Shown here: one piece after another, positions 1-8,629 of the stretch
Layout: each line of letters begins with the position of its first letter
How positions within the stretch are numbered: the stretch's first letter is position 1
Source of the DNA: Lingula anatina
Taxonomy: Eukaryota > Brachiopoda > Lingulata > Lingulida > Lingulidae
Assembly (NCBI RefSeq): GCF_001039355.2
Contig: NW_019775478.1
Location: forward strand, 13,301 to 77,300
Reading direction: 5' to 3'
DNA: 64,000 nucleotides
Notes under the pieces: model-generated
What the model saw: the letters and a program-made list of their open reading frames with translations, nothing else
Told to the model about the DNA's origin: nothing
Database searches by the model: none
Translations under genes and position numbers: made by a program

Positions 1-658
1 TTGCCAAGACGAAAAAGAACGTATGGAATGGGATATGAAAAAAGGACACTGTCAAAACACGTGCACCGAACACAGAAAAAAATGGTTGTGTAAGGAAATT
101 TGACAACTGTGTGTGACTACCGAACATAATTATTATAAAAGCTATGGGATGAACAATGAGAAAACCATTGATGTGGAGGGCGTTAATAAATTCTTTAAAA
201 AGGGACACATTATTAGGGCTTGCATAAGGGAACAAACAAAAGGAAATAAAACAAATTATTGCCTAATTCAACCCTTAAGGTAAACTACTCATGGTGAATA
301 GCGCCTTTAGGCTCAGAGAGAAAATTTCAGGTGGTTTTCCACTATGGCATTTCAGACCAATTTCCGTATGAAATTGAGCAATGCTGCCACTATGCAAAGG
401 GTGGTAGCCACCCTTGAAGAAAACCAGGGCCGCGGGGAACAAAACTGCCAAAGCAACAGGTAACAAAACTCTAGTTATATAATTACAACCTACGTCGAAA
501 CGGAACGGCACGAATAAATCAAAGACCGTAGCGAAATATCTGAGGGCGCGGTGTTTAGCTACAGATGATTTTAATGGACGTAATTCTTCTGATCAAGTAA
601 TTTGTGGGTTGATGTGCGTTGGGTTGTTCTCAGTTTGGATTGGTTACTTCGAAAGGTG

Positions 659-912
659 TTAGAGCCCATTCACAAAGAAACAGCGTACTAGCTGGGTCGG
701 ATCAACTCTGCGGGGGATCTAATTTCAATCAGTGGAGTCAAAGTAATTTTCCGACGCCCCTCCTCGAACAGCTAGTAAGCAATTAAGCCGAACGCACATA
801 AAAGTTAATCACTAAGGGTGTCAATCAGTGTTGCCAATTGCACTTAGCGAGAGCCCCCTCAAAGTTGGACCGACCCAACTAGTACCTTGTTACCATTGGA
901 ATGCTCCCTTAG
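659..912. mobile_element. MITE family B, copy 1, upstream of TLR gene 1
   Basis: A roughly 254 bp element with long imperfect inverted ends. The left end begins TTAGAGCCCATTC and runs through GTACTAGCTGGGTCGG. The reverse complement of the right end begins CTAAGGGAGCATTC and runs through GTACTAGTTGGGTCGG. There is no coding capacity. The same element sits at the same place in the second duplicated unit, so it inserted before the duplication. Confidence 0.75.
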
Positions 913-1037
913 TCACAGTGGATAGACAAGCAGCAGATTAAGCATTAATATTTTCAGTCCTCCTTCGTTCGGTTTATATTTTTTATTTCACGCATTGTTT
1001 TGATGACTCTGCAACAGGCTTACGTACATTGTAGAAT

Positions 1038-1223
1038 GTAGGTATTATACCGAGCAACAGCTTGGTGTGTTCCTTCTTTAAATTTACATTTAAAAATGTT
1101 TTTGTGTTTCAAATTTTCTTACACTTTATATGCAAGTTAATGCATGTAGACTTACAGCACTACTTATTTACACACAAAGCCAACTTTTTGCCTTGGTTTA
1201 CATGTTTCGTCTTTGATTTTCAG
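1038..1223 (+). other. Inferred 5' UTR intron of TLR gene 1
   Basis: A donor-like GTAGGT at 1038 and a pyrimidine-rich acceptor ending TTTTCAG at 1223 lie just before the ATG. The aligned site in copy 2 reads GTAAGT, a stronger donor, which supports this being a real intron in the leader. A leader intron followed by a single coding exon is common in invertebrate TLR genes. No TATA box or transcription start was identified. Confidence 0.4.
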
Positions 1224-1230
1224 CTCAACA

Positions 1231-3960
1231 ATGACAAGGGCCAGCTTCCACACGGGGTACTTACTCATACATGTATTGGTTTCCCTGTGGGCGGCCATGC
1301 TGGGAAAAACGACAACTATTTCGTCCCACAAGTGCGACGTTCACGTGGACCACGGACCAAGAAACGACACATTGGCAAACTGCTTGGGACGAAATCTACG
1401 TGCGATTCCAGAAGATCTCCCGATTACTACAACCGTTGCTGTTCTCTCGAACAATGACTTTAGGCTCATACATATGAAACAGTTCCAGTTCCTGTCCAAA
1501 CTGAGAGTATTGCGTCTAAGATCGTGCAATATATCTTATCTGAATAACGACGCGTTTTACGGTCTTGGCCTTCTTGAAGTTTTGGATTTGAGCCACAACC
1601 ATCTACGCCATCCATCTGATCAAATCTTTAAATCGCTGAAGTCTCTAATGACTATTAATCTGTCCTATAATAGAGACATCTTTGGGGCGTCACTGTCAAC
1701 GTCCCTCTTTGAAGGTTTGGATCGTTTGGCAAACATTTTTCTAGAGGGAATTGCTTTAAAAGAAGTAAGAATGGATGCTTTTGCAACAAATAACAAGCTG
1801 AAACAGGTATTTCTCAATGACAACCAATTTCAGCATATCCCAGAAGCAATATTTAAAAATCGCTATGTAAGTGAGATAGTTCTAAGCCATAACAAAATAC
1901 ATACTTTTCGGATTAACACGTCAGACACCACAATCCGCAAAAAGCTCGTCCTAGACTTGAACTCAAATCGAATCACTGAAATATCTAGGACTGATTTACG
2001 ACCACTTTTAAGGTATAGTGAACTGAGTATGTATTTAGATAAAAACAAAATCACACACATTTGGGACGATGCTTTTATTGATGTGAAACACATTGGTGTA
2101 CTGTCGGTATCATTCAATCCTTTATGCAAATTACAATTTAAACAGTCCAAAAACCAAAACACCACAATCGGCTGTCCAGCTTTCCGAAATTTAACTTTGA
2201 GTTTGAGGGAGAGCCAAATAAAAAGCCTAGTTGCACGACGCATAGACTTGTACGTTGATAGCCTGAGTTCAACCATGTTATCGCCCCTTCAAAATACATC
2301 TCTCAGAAAGTTGAATCTTGGACGGAATTCTATAAAACGATTACAACCATCAGCTTTCAAGGACCTGCCCCAGCTTACTGAACTAAAGTTGGACTCCTGC
2401 GGCATACAGTATTTCCCTTTACCAGCCCTACATCCCTTCAGAAACACAATAAAGTACATTGATCTCAGACAGAATATGTTGGACACGGATTTGTTGGAAG
2501 GGACACTCAATATGTGCCCTAACTTAACGGAACTTTATTTTGTTAACAACTTTGATTCCATATTTGTGAATAGTAAGCAATTGCAAGCGACTCATTACTT
2601 TGAAAATCACTCAAATATAAGGACTTTGGTTTTTAGGCCTAACAAGCCCCAGGAAATAAGAAAAATTGTCTTCAAAAATTTGTCTTCCCTGGAACGGCTC
2701 TCCCTCAGTGGACTTTCAAATAGTGCTATTATGACTGACACATTCAATTTGAAAAAGCTAAAGCTACAGGATTTACAATATTTACGGATATTATATCTGT
2801 CTAGAAGCGGGGCATACCTACACTGTGACATCCGGAGAGCAGATTACTTCAAAGGAATGCCAAATCTTCAAGAGTTACACATGAATTATAACCGACTGTT
2901 TCACACCAATGTCTCTATACTCATTGCTATGTTTCAATCCCTTGGCAATTTAATATCCTTAGATTTAAGTAATAACTTGTTATTTGAACTACCAGTGGGA
3001 ATGTTTGACTCTATGGTGCGTCTCAGACTTCTGATTCTTTCACACAACAAACTGCGGACAATTCCCAAGGGACTATTCAGAAACTTGAAACAACTCCACA
3101 CTCTAAGATTGAACTCCAATTCCATTACCATTATCCAAGATGGTGCCTTTGGTGGCTTAGTGTCTTTAAATGTACTTGAAATGAGGGACAATAAGTTCAT
3201 CTGTGACTGCAATATACGGTTGTTTCAGCAATGGTTGCAACGACTTGACAATAAGGACTCAGTCGAGTTTTGCTTTGGCTCTTACTCAACAAACAAAATT
3301 CCTATCACTGAGTTCAAACCTGACTGGTGGCAGTGTGATAATAACACGACGAAGGTGGCGGTAAGTGTCCTTGGACTGGCATTATTCACAGTTCTTATAG
3401 TTGGTATTGTTTACTATGCAAGATGGGACATAAGACTTGCTTTCGTCGTCAGGTTCGGGTGGCAATGCTGTGCTAAGAAACCAAAAGATGCTGACGTCAA
3501 CCTTGTAAAAATATTCGATGCTTTTGTGTCTTATAGTTTATTGGATACGGCCTGGGTTGCTACCGAGCTGATCCCAAATCTGGAAAATGACGAACAATTC
3601 AACTTTCGTCTTTGTATCCACGAGCGCAATTTCCTTCCCGGCAACTCTATTGTAGAAAGTGTTGAAGGAGCCATGGACGGAAGTTACAGTGTCATTTTCT
3701 GGATTACTGAAAACTTTCTGGGAAGCGAGGTTTGTGATTTTGAACTGAATTTGGCCAAAACCAAGCTTTTTGAAGGGAGCATTTGCTCGGTTATTTTCAT
3801 ATTCGAAAAGGGTTTTGATAAAACCCAACTACCGCAGCCCATGGGGATAATGATACGACATTGCCATTGTCTTCAATGGCCAGAAATGCGGCTCCGCAAA
3901 AGAGATATTTTTTGGAAAAGACTGAAGCTTGTCTTATTGGAAAACAGAGACGAGCACTAG
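1231..3960 (+). CDS. Toll-like receptor 1 of tandem pair (single-cysteine-cluster type), intact
   Basis: A single-exon protein of 909 residues, a type I membrane pattern-recognition receptor. I chose the ATG at 1231 because it follows a splice acceptor at 1221-1223; the longer open frame starts inside the intron. In order: signal peptide about 1-24; N-terminal cysteine cap (KCDVHVDHG...NC); many leucine-rich repeats; one C-terminal cap (ICDCNIRLFQQW...CFG...WWQC) next to the membrane; transmembrane segment about 708-730; TIR domain from about 760 to the end. TIR box 1 is FDAFVSYS (762-769), box 2 is RLCIHERNFLPG (793-804) with the BB-loop proline kept, and box 3 is DIFWKRLK. Only one C-terminal cysteine cluster is present, so it resembles vertebrate-type TLRs rather than Drosophila Toll. 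Ligand is unknown; family knowledge predicts MyD88-type TIR signalling to NF-kB. There is no frameshift or internal stop. Confidence 0.95.
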   Translation: MTRASFHTGYLLIHVLVSLWAAMLGKTTTISSHKCDVHVDHGPRNDTLANCLGRNLRAIPEDLPITTTVAVLSNNDFRLIHMKQFQFLSKLRVLRLRSCNISYLNNDAFYGLGLLEVLDLSHNHLRHPSDQIFKSLKSLMTINLSYNRDIFGASLSTSLFEGLDRLANIFLEGIALKEVRMDAFATNNKLKQVFLNDNQFQHIPEAIFKNRYVSEIVLSHNKIHTFRINTSDTTIRKKLVLDLNSNRITEISRTDLRPLLRYSELSMYLDKNKITHIWDDAFIDVKHIGVLSVSFNPLCKLQFKQSKNQNTTIGCPAFRNLTLSLRESQIKSLVARRIDLYVDSLSSTMLSPLQNTSLRKLNLGRNSIKRLQPSAFKDLPQLTELKLDSCGIQYFPLPALHPFRNTIKYIDLRQNMLDTDLLEGTLNMCPNLTELYFVNNFDSIFVNSKQLQATHYFENHSNIRTLVFRPNKPQEIRKIVFKNLSSLERLSLSGLSNSAIMTDTFNLKKLKLQDLQYLRILYLSRSGAYLHCDIRRADYFKGMPNLQELHMNYNRLFHTNVSILIAMFQSLGNLISLDLSNNLLFELPVGMFDSMVRLRLLILSHNKLRTIPKGLFRNLKQLHTLRLNSNSITIIQDGAFGGLVSLNVLEMRDNKFICDCNIRLFQQWLQRLDNKDSVEFCFGSYSTNKIPITEFKPDWWQCDNNTTKVAVSVLGLALFTVLIVGIVYYARWDIRLAFVVRFGWQCCAKKPKDADVNLVKIFDAFVSYSLLDTAWVATELIPNLENDEQFNFRLCIHERNFLPGNSIVESVEGAMDGSYSVIFWITENFLGSEVCDFELNLAKTKLFEGSICSVIFIFEKGFDKTQLPQPMGIMIRHCHCLQWPEMRLRKRDIFWKRLKLVLLENRDEH

Positions 3961-4721
3961 CTAACTTAAACCTGCGACCAAAATTGTATACAATCACATT
4001 GTATGTGGAAATGAAAAGGTGGTCTTGTAAAATAACCATCAACGCGTCCATAATTTGACATGGCAAGGTACGTCACGGTAGATCCCATTCAGCAGTGGTT
4101 TCTTATCAAAAACTGTTTACAGACTAGTAAAAAAAATAAACGTTTTTAGTTCACGTAGCCATAGTGAGATAAGGGGTCAGAGTGAATGGGAATAAATTCA
4201 AAATGGCCGACAACTGCCAACATGGTGGGAAGGAAGTCCATCTTCCTAGTTGTGTAAAATATTGTTTTCATGTACAACGTGTCAATAACATTGAAATGAT
4301 TACCTCGCATATGAACTTTTGAAATATTGTAGGACATGTTTCATAACCATGCCATTTATAAAATCTCAGCTGCTTTTTATTTAATAGTATATCATACATG
4401 CTTGGGTGTAATGTTATGTAATACATACTCTACTTGTAAACGGAATAAAATGATATTTCTTTATGCTCAGATTGTATGTTCCCTGTACTATCAATTCTTA
4501 AATAATAAGTCTCGGCCTCATTTAGGCTACCTCGCATGGGAACCATTCGTCCCACTTTTGCTCTCTTTGGCACTGCCGCAGATTGGAATGCTGTTTCCTC
4601 CTGCATACACAGTGTGTATTATATTTAGGCTGTGTTCAGATTAAGGAACCATTACCAGAGCCTATCGTACTAACTGTGGATCGATCTATCTCGGACGGAT
4701 TCTCGCTAAATTGCTTTCAGC

Positions 4722-5360
4722 TTAAAGCAATAATAACTCTTCCTTTGAGATTCAAAATTCCGCAAGAAATACATTGTAAATAACTCCTGGAAATATATTC
4801 TATTGCATTTTCCCACTAAAACGACTGTTATTGTAGTAAAACTAAAATCTGTGCTTGTCACTTGGGCTTTCGATGCCTTTTTTCGCGGTCGACAAGTGCA
4901 TTCGTTGCCAATGACGTTTAGGTGTCACGCGGATTCTCGCGTTCATTCGAGACCAAATTAACATGACGGGAAACCCTCAGACGTAAGTTGCGAGTTTTTG
5001 TACAGTGCGTCGGATAACGAAAAGCCCAGAATTGCACACATTGTAGATATAAATGCATTTTGAGCAAAAAGACGAATATATCTTATGAATCTTTTAATAT
5101 TGTTATACAGTGTTGTTGTTGTCTGCTTTTCCCGCGGTTTTAAGTAGGTCACCAGAAACAATCGCTCGATACGAGAGGGCTCCGTCAGTTAAAATCTCTT
5201 AAGAGATTTTAATAAAAAACCGTACGTTTAGGAAAAAAACCCTGGATTAACTTTGAATGCAGGAATGGGGTCGTTGACCATTGGTAAGTACGGGAAAATT
5301 GCCGTTTTTTTCCAGGAAAATCCAATTTTTGGCAAAAACGAAGAGTTATTATGACTTTAA
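4722..5360. mobile_element. MITE family D, copy 1 (enlarged)
   Basis: The ends read TTAAAGCAATAATAACTCTTC and, inverted, a matching AAACGAAGAGTTATTATGACTTTAA. Other copies lie at 44119-44473 and 62145-62535. This copy is about 640 bp against about 355-390 bp for the others; the excess, about 4870-5190, may be an insertion. A perfect palindrome AAAATCTCTTAAGAGATTTT lies near 5192-5211 and recurs in copy 3. Confidence 0.7.
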
Positions 5361-5604
5361 GCGGCCTAGATGTCTGGCACGCCTACTAAAGCTGCTAGGG
5401 GCTAAAAAATTATTAGCTGAAGCTGAAGCCTACAGAAGCTGCTAAACGAAGTTTGGCGTCAGACCACATGTGGACGGTAATGGAACGCAGTTTGTACAAA
5501 AATGATGAAAGTATCATTTTGATAAGAATTTTTTTTTTTGCGAGGTGCTAACATCATTTTGAGATCGTCAGTTTCATCATTTTGAGAGAAAAGTTTTGAG
5601 ATAC

Positions 5605-5720
5605 CGAATGCCGGTGTAACATGAATGTAAGTCCGCTAGGAACCGTAGTCCGCTTCCCATCACTTTGTACAGGTGACATTAGTAACATATACTAACCCAT
5701 ATACTAACCCATATTTATTA
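5605..5720. mobile_element. MITE family F, partial copy 1
   Basis: It shares GGAACCGTAGTCCGCTTCCC and TTTGTACAGGTGACATT with the fuller copy at 14480-14654, and in inverted orientation with 56128-56292. Only one half is recognisable here. Confidence 0.55.
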
Positions 5721-5850
5721 TATTTCTTTGAGTTGTTTATACCAGTAAAGTATTTATATGAAAAATGAATCTCAATTCCCTTTTTTGTTGTAACTTGCGT
5801 GCTTTCATTTTTTATCACTGTAATAAAATGTCTTTTATTCAATATTTTAG

Positions 5851-5959
5851 GGTATTACTGGACCCCCTGGTCCACCCGGACCCCCAGGACCCCCGGGACC
5901 CGCGGGAGCAGCGGTCACCAAAGACATCTTAATTAAGGAGTTCAAAGACATGATTAAAG
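5851..5959 (+). CDS. Orphan collagen-like exon (Gly-X-Y)
   Basis: An acceptor ending ATTTTAG at 5850 and a donor GTAGAA at 5960 bound a 109-base open segment. It encodes [19 protein letters not shown] and then [17 protein letters not shown], a short triple-helix stretch followed by a probable helical segment. It enters in phase 0 and leaves with one spare base. I could not find neighbouring exons on this strand, so the parent gene is unknown. Collagen stalks of this kind occur in C1q-domain, collectin and ectodysplasin-like TNF-ligand proteins. It may be an exon of a gene with very long introns, or a stranded remnant. It lies only in the non-duplicated spacer. Confidence 0.5.
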
Positions 5960-5965
5960 GTAGAA

Positions 5966-6357
5966 ATAAAGTGTAGTGTGGTGTGGTTTAGTGTAGTGTA
6001 GTGTGGTGTGGTGTGGTGTAGTGTGGTGTGGTGTAGTGTAGTGTAGTGTAGTGTAGTGTGGTGCGGTGTGGTGCGGTGCGGTGCGGTGCGGTGCGGTGCA
6101 GTGCAGTGCAGTGCAGTGTAGTGTGGTGTGGTGTGGTGTAGTGTAGTGTACTGTAGTGTAGTGTGGTGTGGTGTGGTGTGGTGCGGTGCGGTGCGGTGCA
6201 GTGCAGTGCAGTGCAGTGCAGTGTAGTGTGGTGTGGTGTGGTGTAGTGTAGTGTACTGTAGTGTAGTGTGGTGTGGTGCGGTGCGGTGCAGTGCAGTGCA
6301 GTGCAGTGCAGTGCAGTGTAGTGTGGTGTAGTGTGGTGTAGTGCAGTACGGTACAGT
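5966..6357. repeat. GTG-pentamer minisatellite with higher-order period
   Basis: About 390 bases of 5-mers of the form GTGTA, GTGTG, GTGCG and GTGCA in ordered blocks. The rare variant GTACTG occurs at 6148 and 6253, exactly 105 bases (21 pentamers) apart, and the blocks between repeat in the same order, so there is a higher-order repeat. Both strands are open for long distances only because the unit lacks stops; it is not coding. Confidence 0.9.
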
Positions 6358-6810
6358 ATAAAGTAAAGTATATTAAAATTTGCTTACAATACGTTGTGTT
6401 AGTTGGAATTATTACAACAGGGTGAAAGGTGGAGTGCAAAAATATCCAGCTAAATTCGAACTGTAATTATTAATTTCGTTTCCTTATACAATGTCTTTAT
6501 AGGTAATACCAGATAAATTTATTTCATAACTGGTCCTGTCCAAAAACACGTTTTTAGAGTCAAAATTTGAGACTGTACTGCAGTGTAGTTAACGTGATTG
6601 TGTTAGTTGAGACGTGCGAATGCTTGCTCTCTCTCTCTCTTTCACACACGCACACACATTCATCCTACCTTAGAACACTAACAGGTATTCACCCTGTCAG
6701 AGCTTCAGATTTATATTTTCCTTTGTCCATTTTCCTTTGATATGAGAGCAATATGGTCAAACTCATTATATGGTTTTGGGGATTTCAAAACGGGAAACAT
6801 GCTGTTAAAC

Positions 6811-7031
6811 CTAAGACCCCATTTTCATAGATTAGATCGATCTACTTTAGATCGACCTAACTCCCTGGGGGTTCACGCTAAATAGCTGTCAGCCGGGCGG
6901 ACACGAAAGTTAATTACCCCTTCACAGCTTGTAGTAGGCGGGACGGACATTTAAGCCGGATTATCTGACAGTAAACTAGTGAGACTCCCCGCGGGGATAG
7001 ATCGATCTAAAGCTCTGGGAATAGAGCCTAA
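6811..7031. mobile_element. MITE family A, copy 1
   Basis: About 221 bp with inverted ends carrying TTAGATCGATCTA near 6832-6844 and its complement near 6998-7010. The interior has AACTCCCTGGGGGTTCACGC and GTGAGACTCCCC. Copies 2 and 3 lie at 29381-29612 (inverted) and 40569-40800. There is no coding capacity. Confidence 0.8.
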
Positions 7032-8060
7032 GATCTTCCGCCAGGAGTCAGACTTCAAGACGTTGTGGGACAGGGAAATGATTAGAAGCTGGATCTTTGC
7101 CTAAACGCCTTTTTAGCAGTTGGTTTATTTTAACTCAGATTACTTTTCATTTACTAACTACATGCACATGCATATTCATGAAGATCCCCGTCTTCTATCT
7201 TTCTTATTTCTTTATTTTTTCTTTCTTTTAAAAGATGAAATGTCAGATTGGGTCCCCTGACTCGCACCATATGGGAAAATACTGGTCTTAGCCCAAAGAG
7301 TCTACTTCATTACATTTTTAATTACGCAGTATCTTCTCCAATACATGTAGCTTTGAATCAGAGGGGAGAAATTAAAAATATGCACTGTACAACGAATTTG
7401 CCAAGACGAAAAAGAACGTATAGAATGGGATATGAAAAAAGGACACTGTCAAAACACGTGTACCAAACACAGAAAAAAAATGGTTGTGTAAGGAAATTTG
7501 AGAACTGTGTGTGACTACCGAACATAATTATTATAAAAGCTATGGGATGAACAATGAGAAAACCATTGATGTGGAGGGCGTTAATAATTTCTTTAAAAAG
7601 GGACACATTATTAGGGCTTGCATAAGGGGAACAAACAAAAGGAAATAAAACAAATTATTGCCTAATTCAGCCCTTACAAAGGTAAACTACTCATGGTGAA
7701 TAGCGCCTTTAGGCTCACAGAGAAAAAATCAGTTTGTTTTCCACTATGGCATTTCAGACCAATTTCTGTATGAAATTGAGCAATGCTGCCACTATGCAAA
7801 GGGTGGTAGCCACCCTTGAAGAAAACCAGGGCCGTGGGGAACAAAACTGCCACACCAACAGGTGACAAAATTCAAATTATATAATTACAGCCTACATCGT
7901 AACGGAACGGCACGAGTAAATCAAAGACCGTAGCGAAATATCTGAGTGCGCTGTGTTTAGCTACAGATGATTTTAATGGACGTAATTCTTCTGATCAAGT
8001 AATTTGTGGGTTGATGAGCGTTGGGTTGGTCTCAGTTTGGATTGGTTACTTCGAGAGGTG

Positions 8061-8318
8061 TTAGAGCCCATTCACAAAGAAACAGCGTACTAGCTGGGTC
8101 GGATCAACTCTGCGGGGGATCCATGTTCAATCAGTGGAATCTAATTAATTTTCCGCCGCCCCTCCTCCAGCGGCTAGTGGGTAATTAAGCCGAGCGCACA
8201 CGAAAGTTATTTACCAACGAGGCGTGTCCATCAGTGTTGCTGATTGCACTTAGTGAGAGCCCCCTCAGAGTTGAGCAGACCCAACTAGTTCGCTTTGTCT
8301 ATCTGAATGCTCCCTTAG
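8061..8318. mobile_element. MITE family B, copy 2, upstream of TLR gene 2
   Basis: Equivalent of 659-912. The left end is TTAGAGCCCATTCAC and the inverted right end CTAAGGGAGCATTC. Its interior AATTAAGCCGAGCGCACACG resembles the interior of family A elements (CAGCCGAGCGGGCAC), so families A and B look related. Confidence 0.75.
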
Positions 8319-8434
8319 TCACAGTGGATAGACAGGCAGCGGATTAAGTATTTATATTTTAGTCTTCCTTCGTTTGGTTTATATCTTTATTTCACGCATT
8401 GTTTTGCTAACTCTACAACAGACTCACGCACAAT

Positions 8435-8622
8435 GTAAGTATCACACCGAGCTACAGCTTGGAGTGTTCATTTTTTATATTTACATTTAAAAATGTTTTT
8501 GTGTTTCAAATTTTCTTACTCTTTATATGCACATTAATACATGTAGATTAATATAACTACTTACTCACACACACACAGCCAACTTTCTGCCTTGGTTTAA
8601 GTGTTTCGTCTTTGATTTTCAG
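8435..8622 (+). other. Inferred 5' UTR intron of TLR gene 2
   Basis: Donor GTAAGT at 8435 and acceptor TTTTCAG ending at 8622, eight bases before the ATG. It aligns with the inferred intron of copy 1 at almost the same length. Confidence 0.45.
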
Positions 8623-8629
8623 TGCAACA

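Larger units (their letters stand above)
1..4645. repeat. Tandem duplication unit, copy 1 (left-truncated by window edge)
   Basis: This segment matches 7398-12085 along its whole length at an offset of about 7.4 kb: 5' flank, MITE, noncoding intron, the complete TLR gene and about 680 bp of 3' flank. Base 1 of the window is already inside the unit, so its left end is not visible and further copies may lie upstream. Similarity is lost just after the shared TGTGTTCAGA near 4637-4646. The two copies differ by scattered substitutions and small indels. Confidence 0.92.
4646..7397. other. Non-duplicated spacer between the two TLR units
   Basis: This 2.75 kb stretch has no counterpart after 12085. 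It holds a family D element, a partial family F element, one collagen-like exon, the pentamer minisatellite, a short CT/CA run near 6628-6660 and a family A element. Apart from the collagen-like exon, no coding segment was recognised. Confidence 0.7.

Noticed and set aside
1062-1457. Alternative-frame open region overlapping the TLR 5' end
   Set aside because: It crosses the leader intron and overlaps the TLR in another frame. It is present only because TLR coding sequence lacks stops there.
5954-6439. 161-codon minus-strand open frame rich in His, Thr, Cys
   Set aside because: It is the GTG-pentamer minisatellite read through; a 5-base unit without stops gives long frames by chance.
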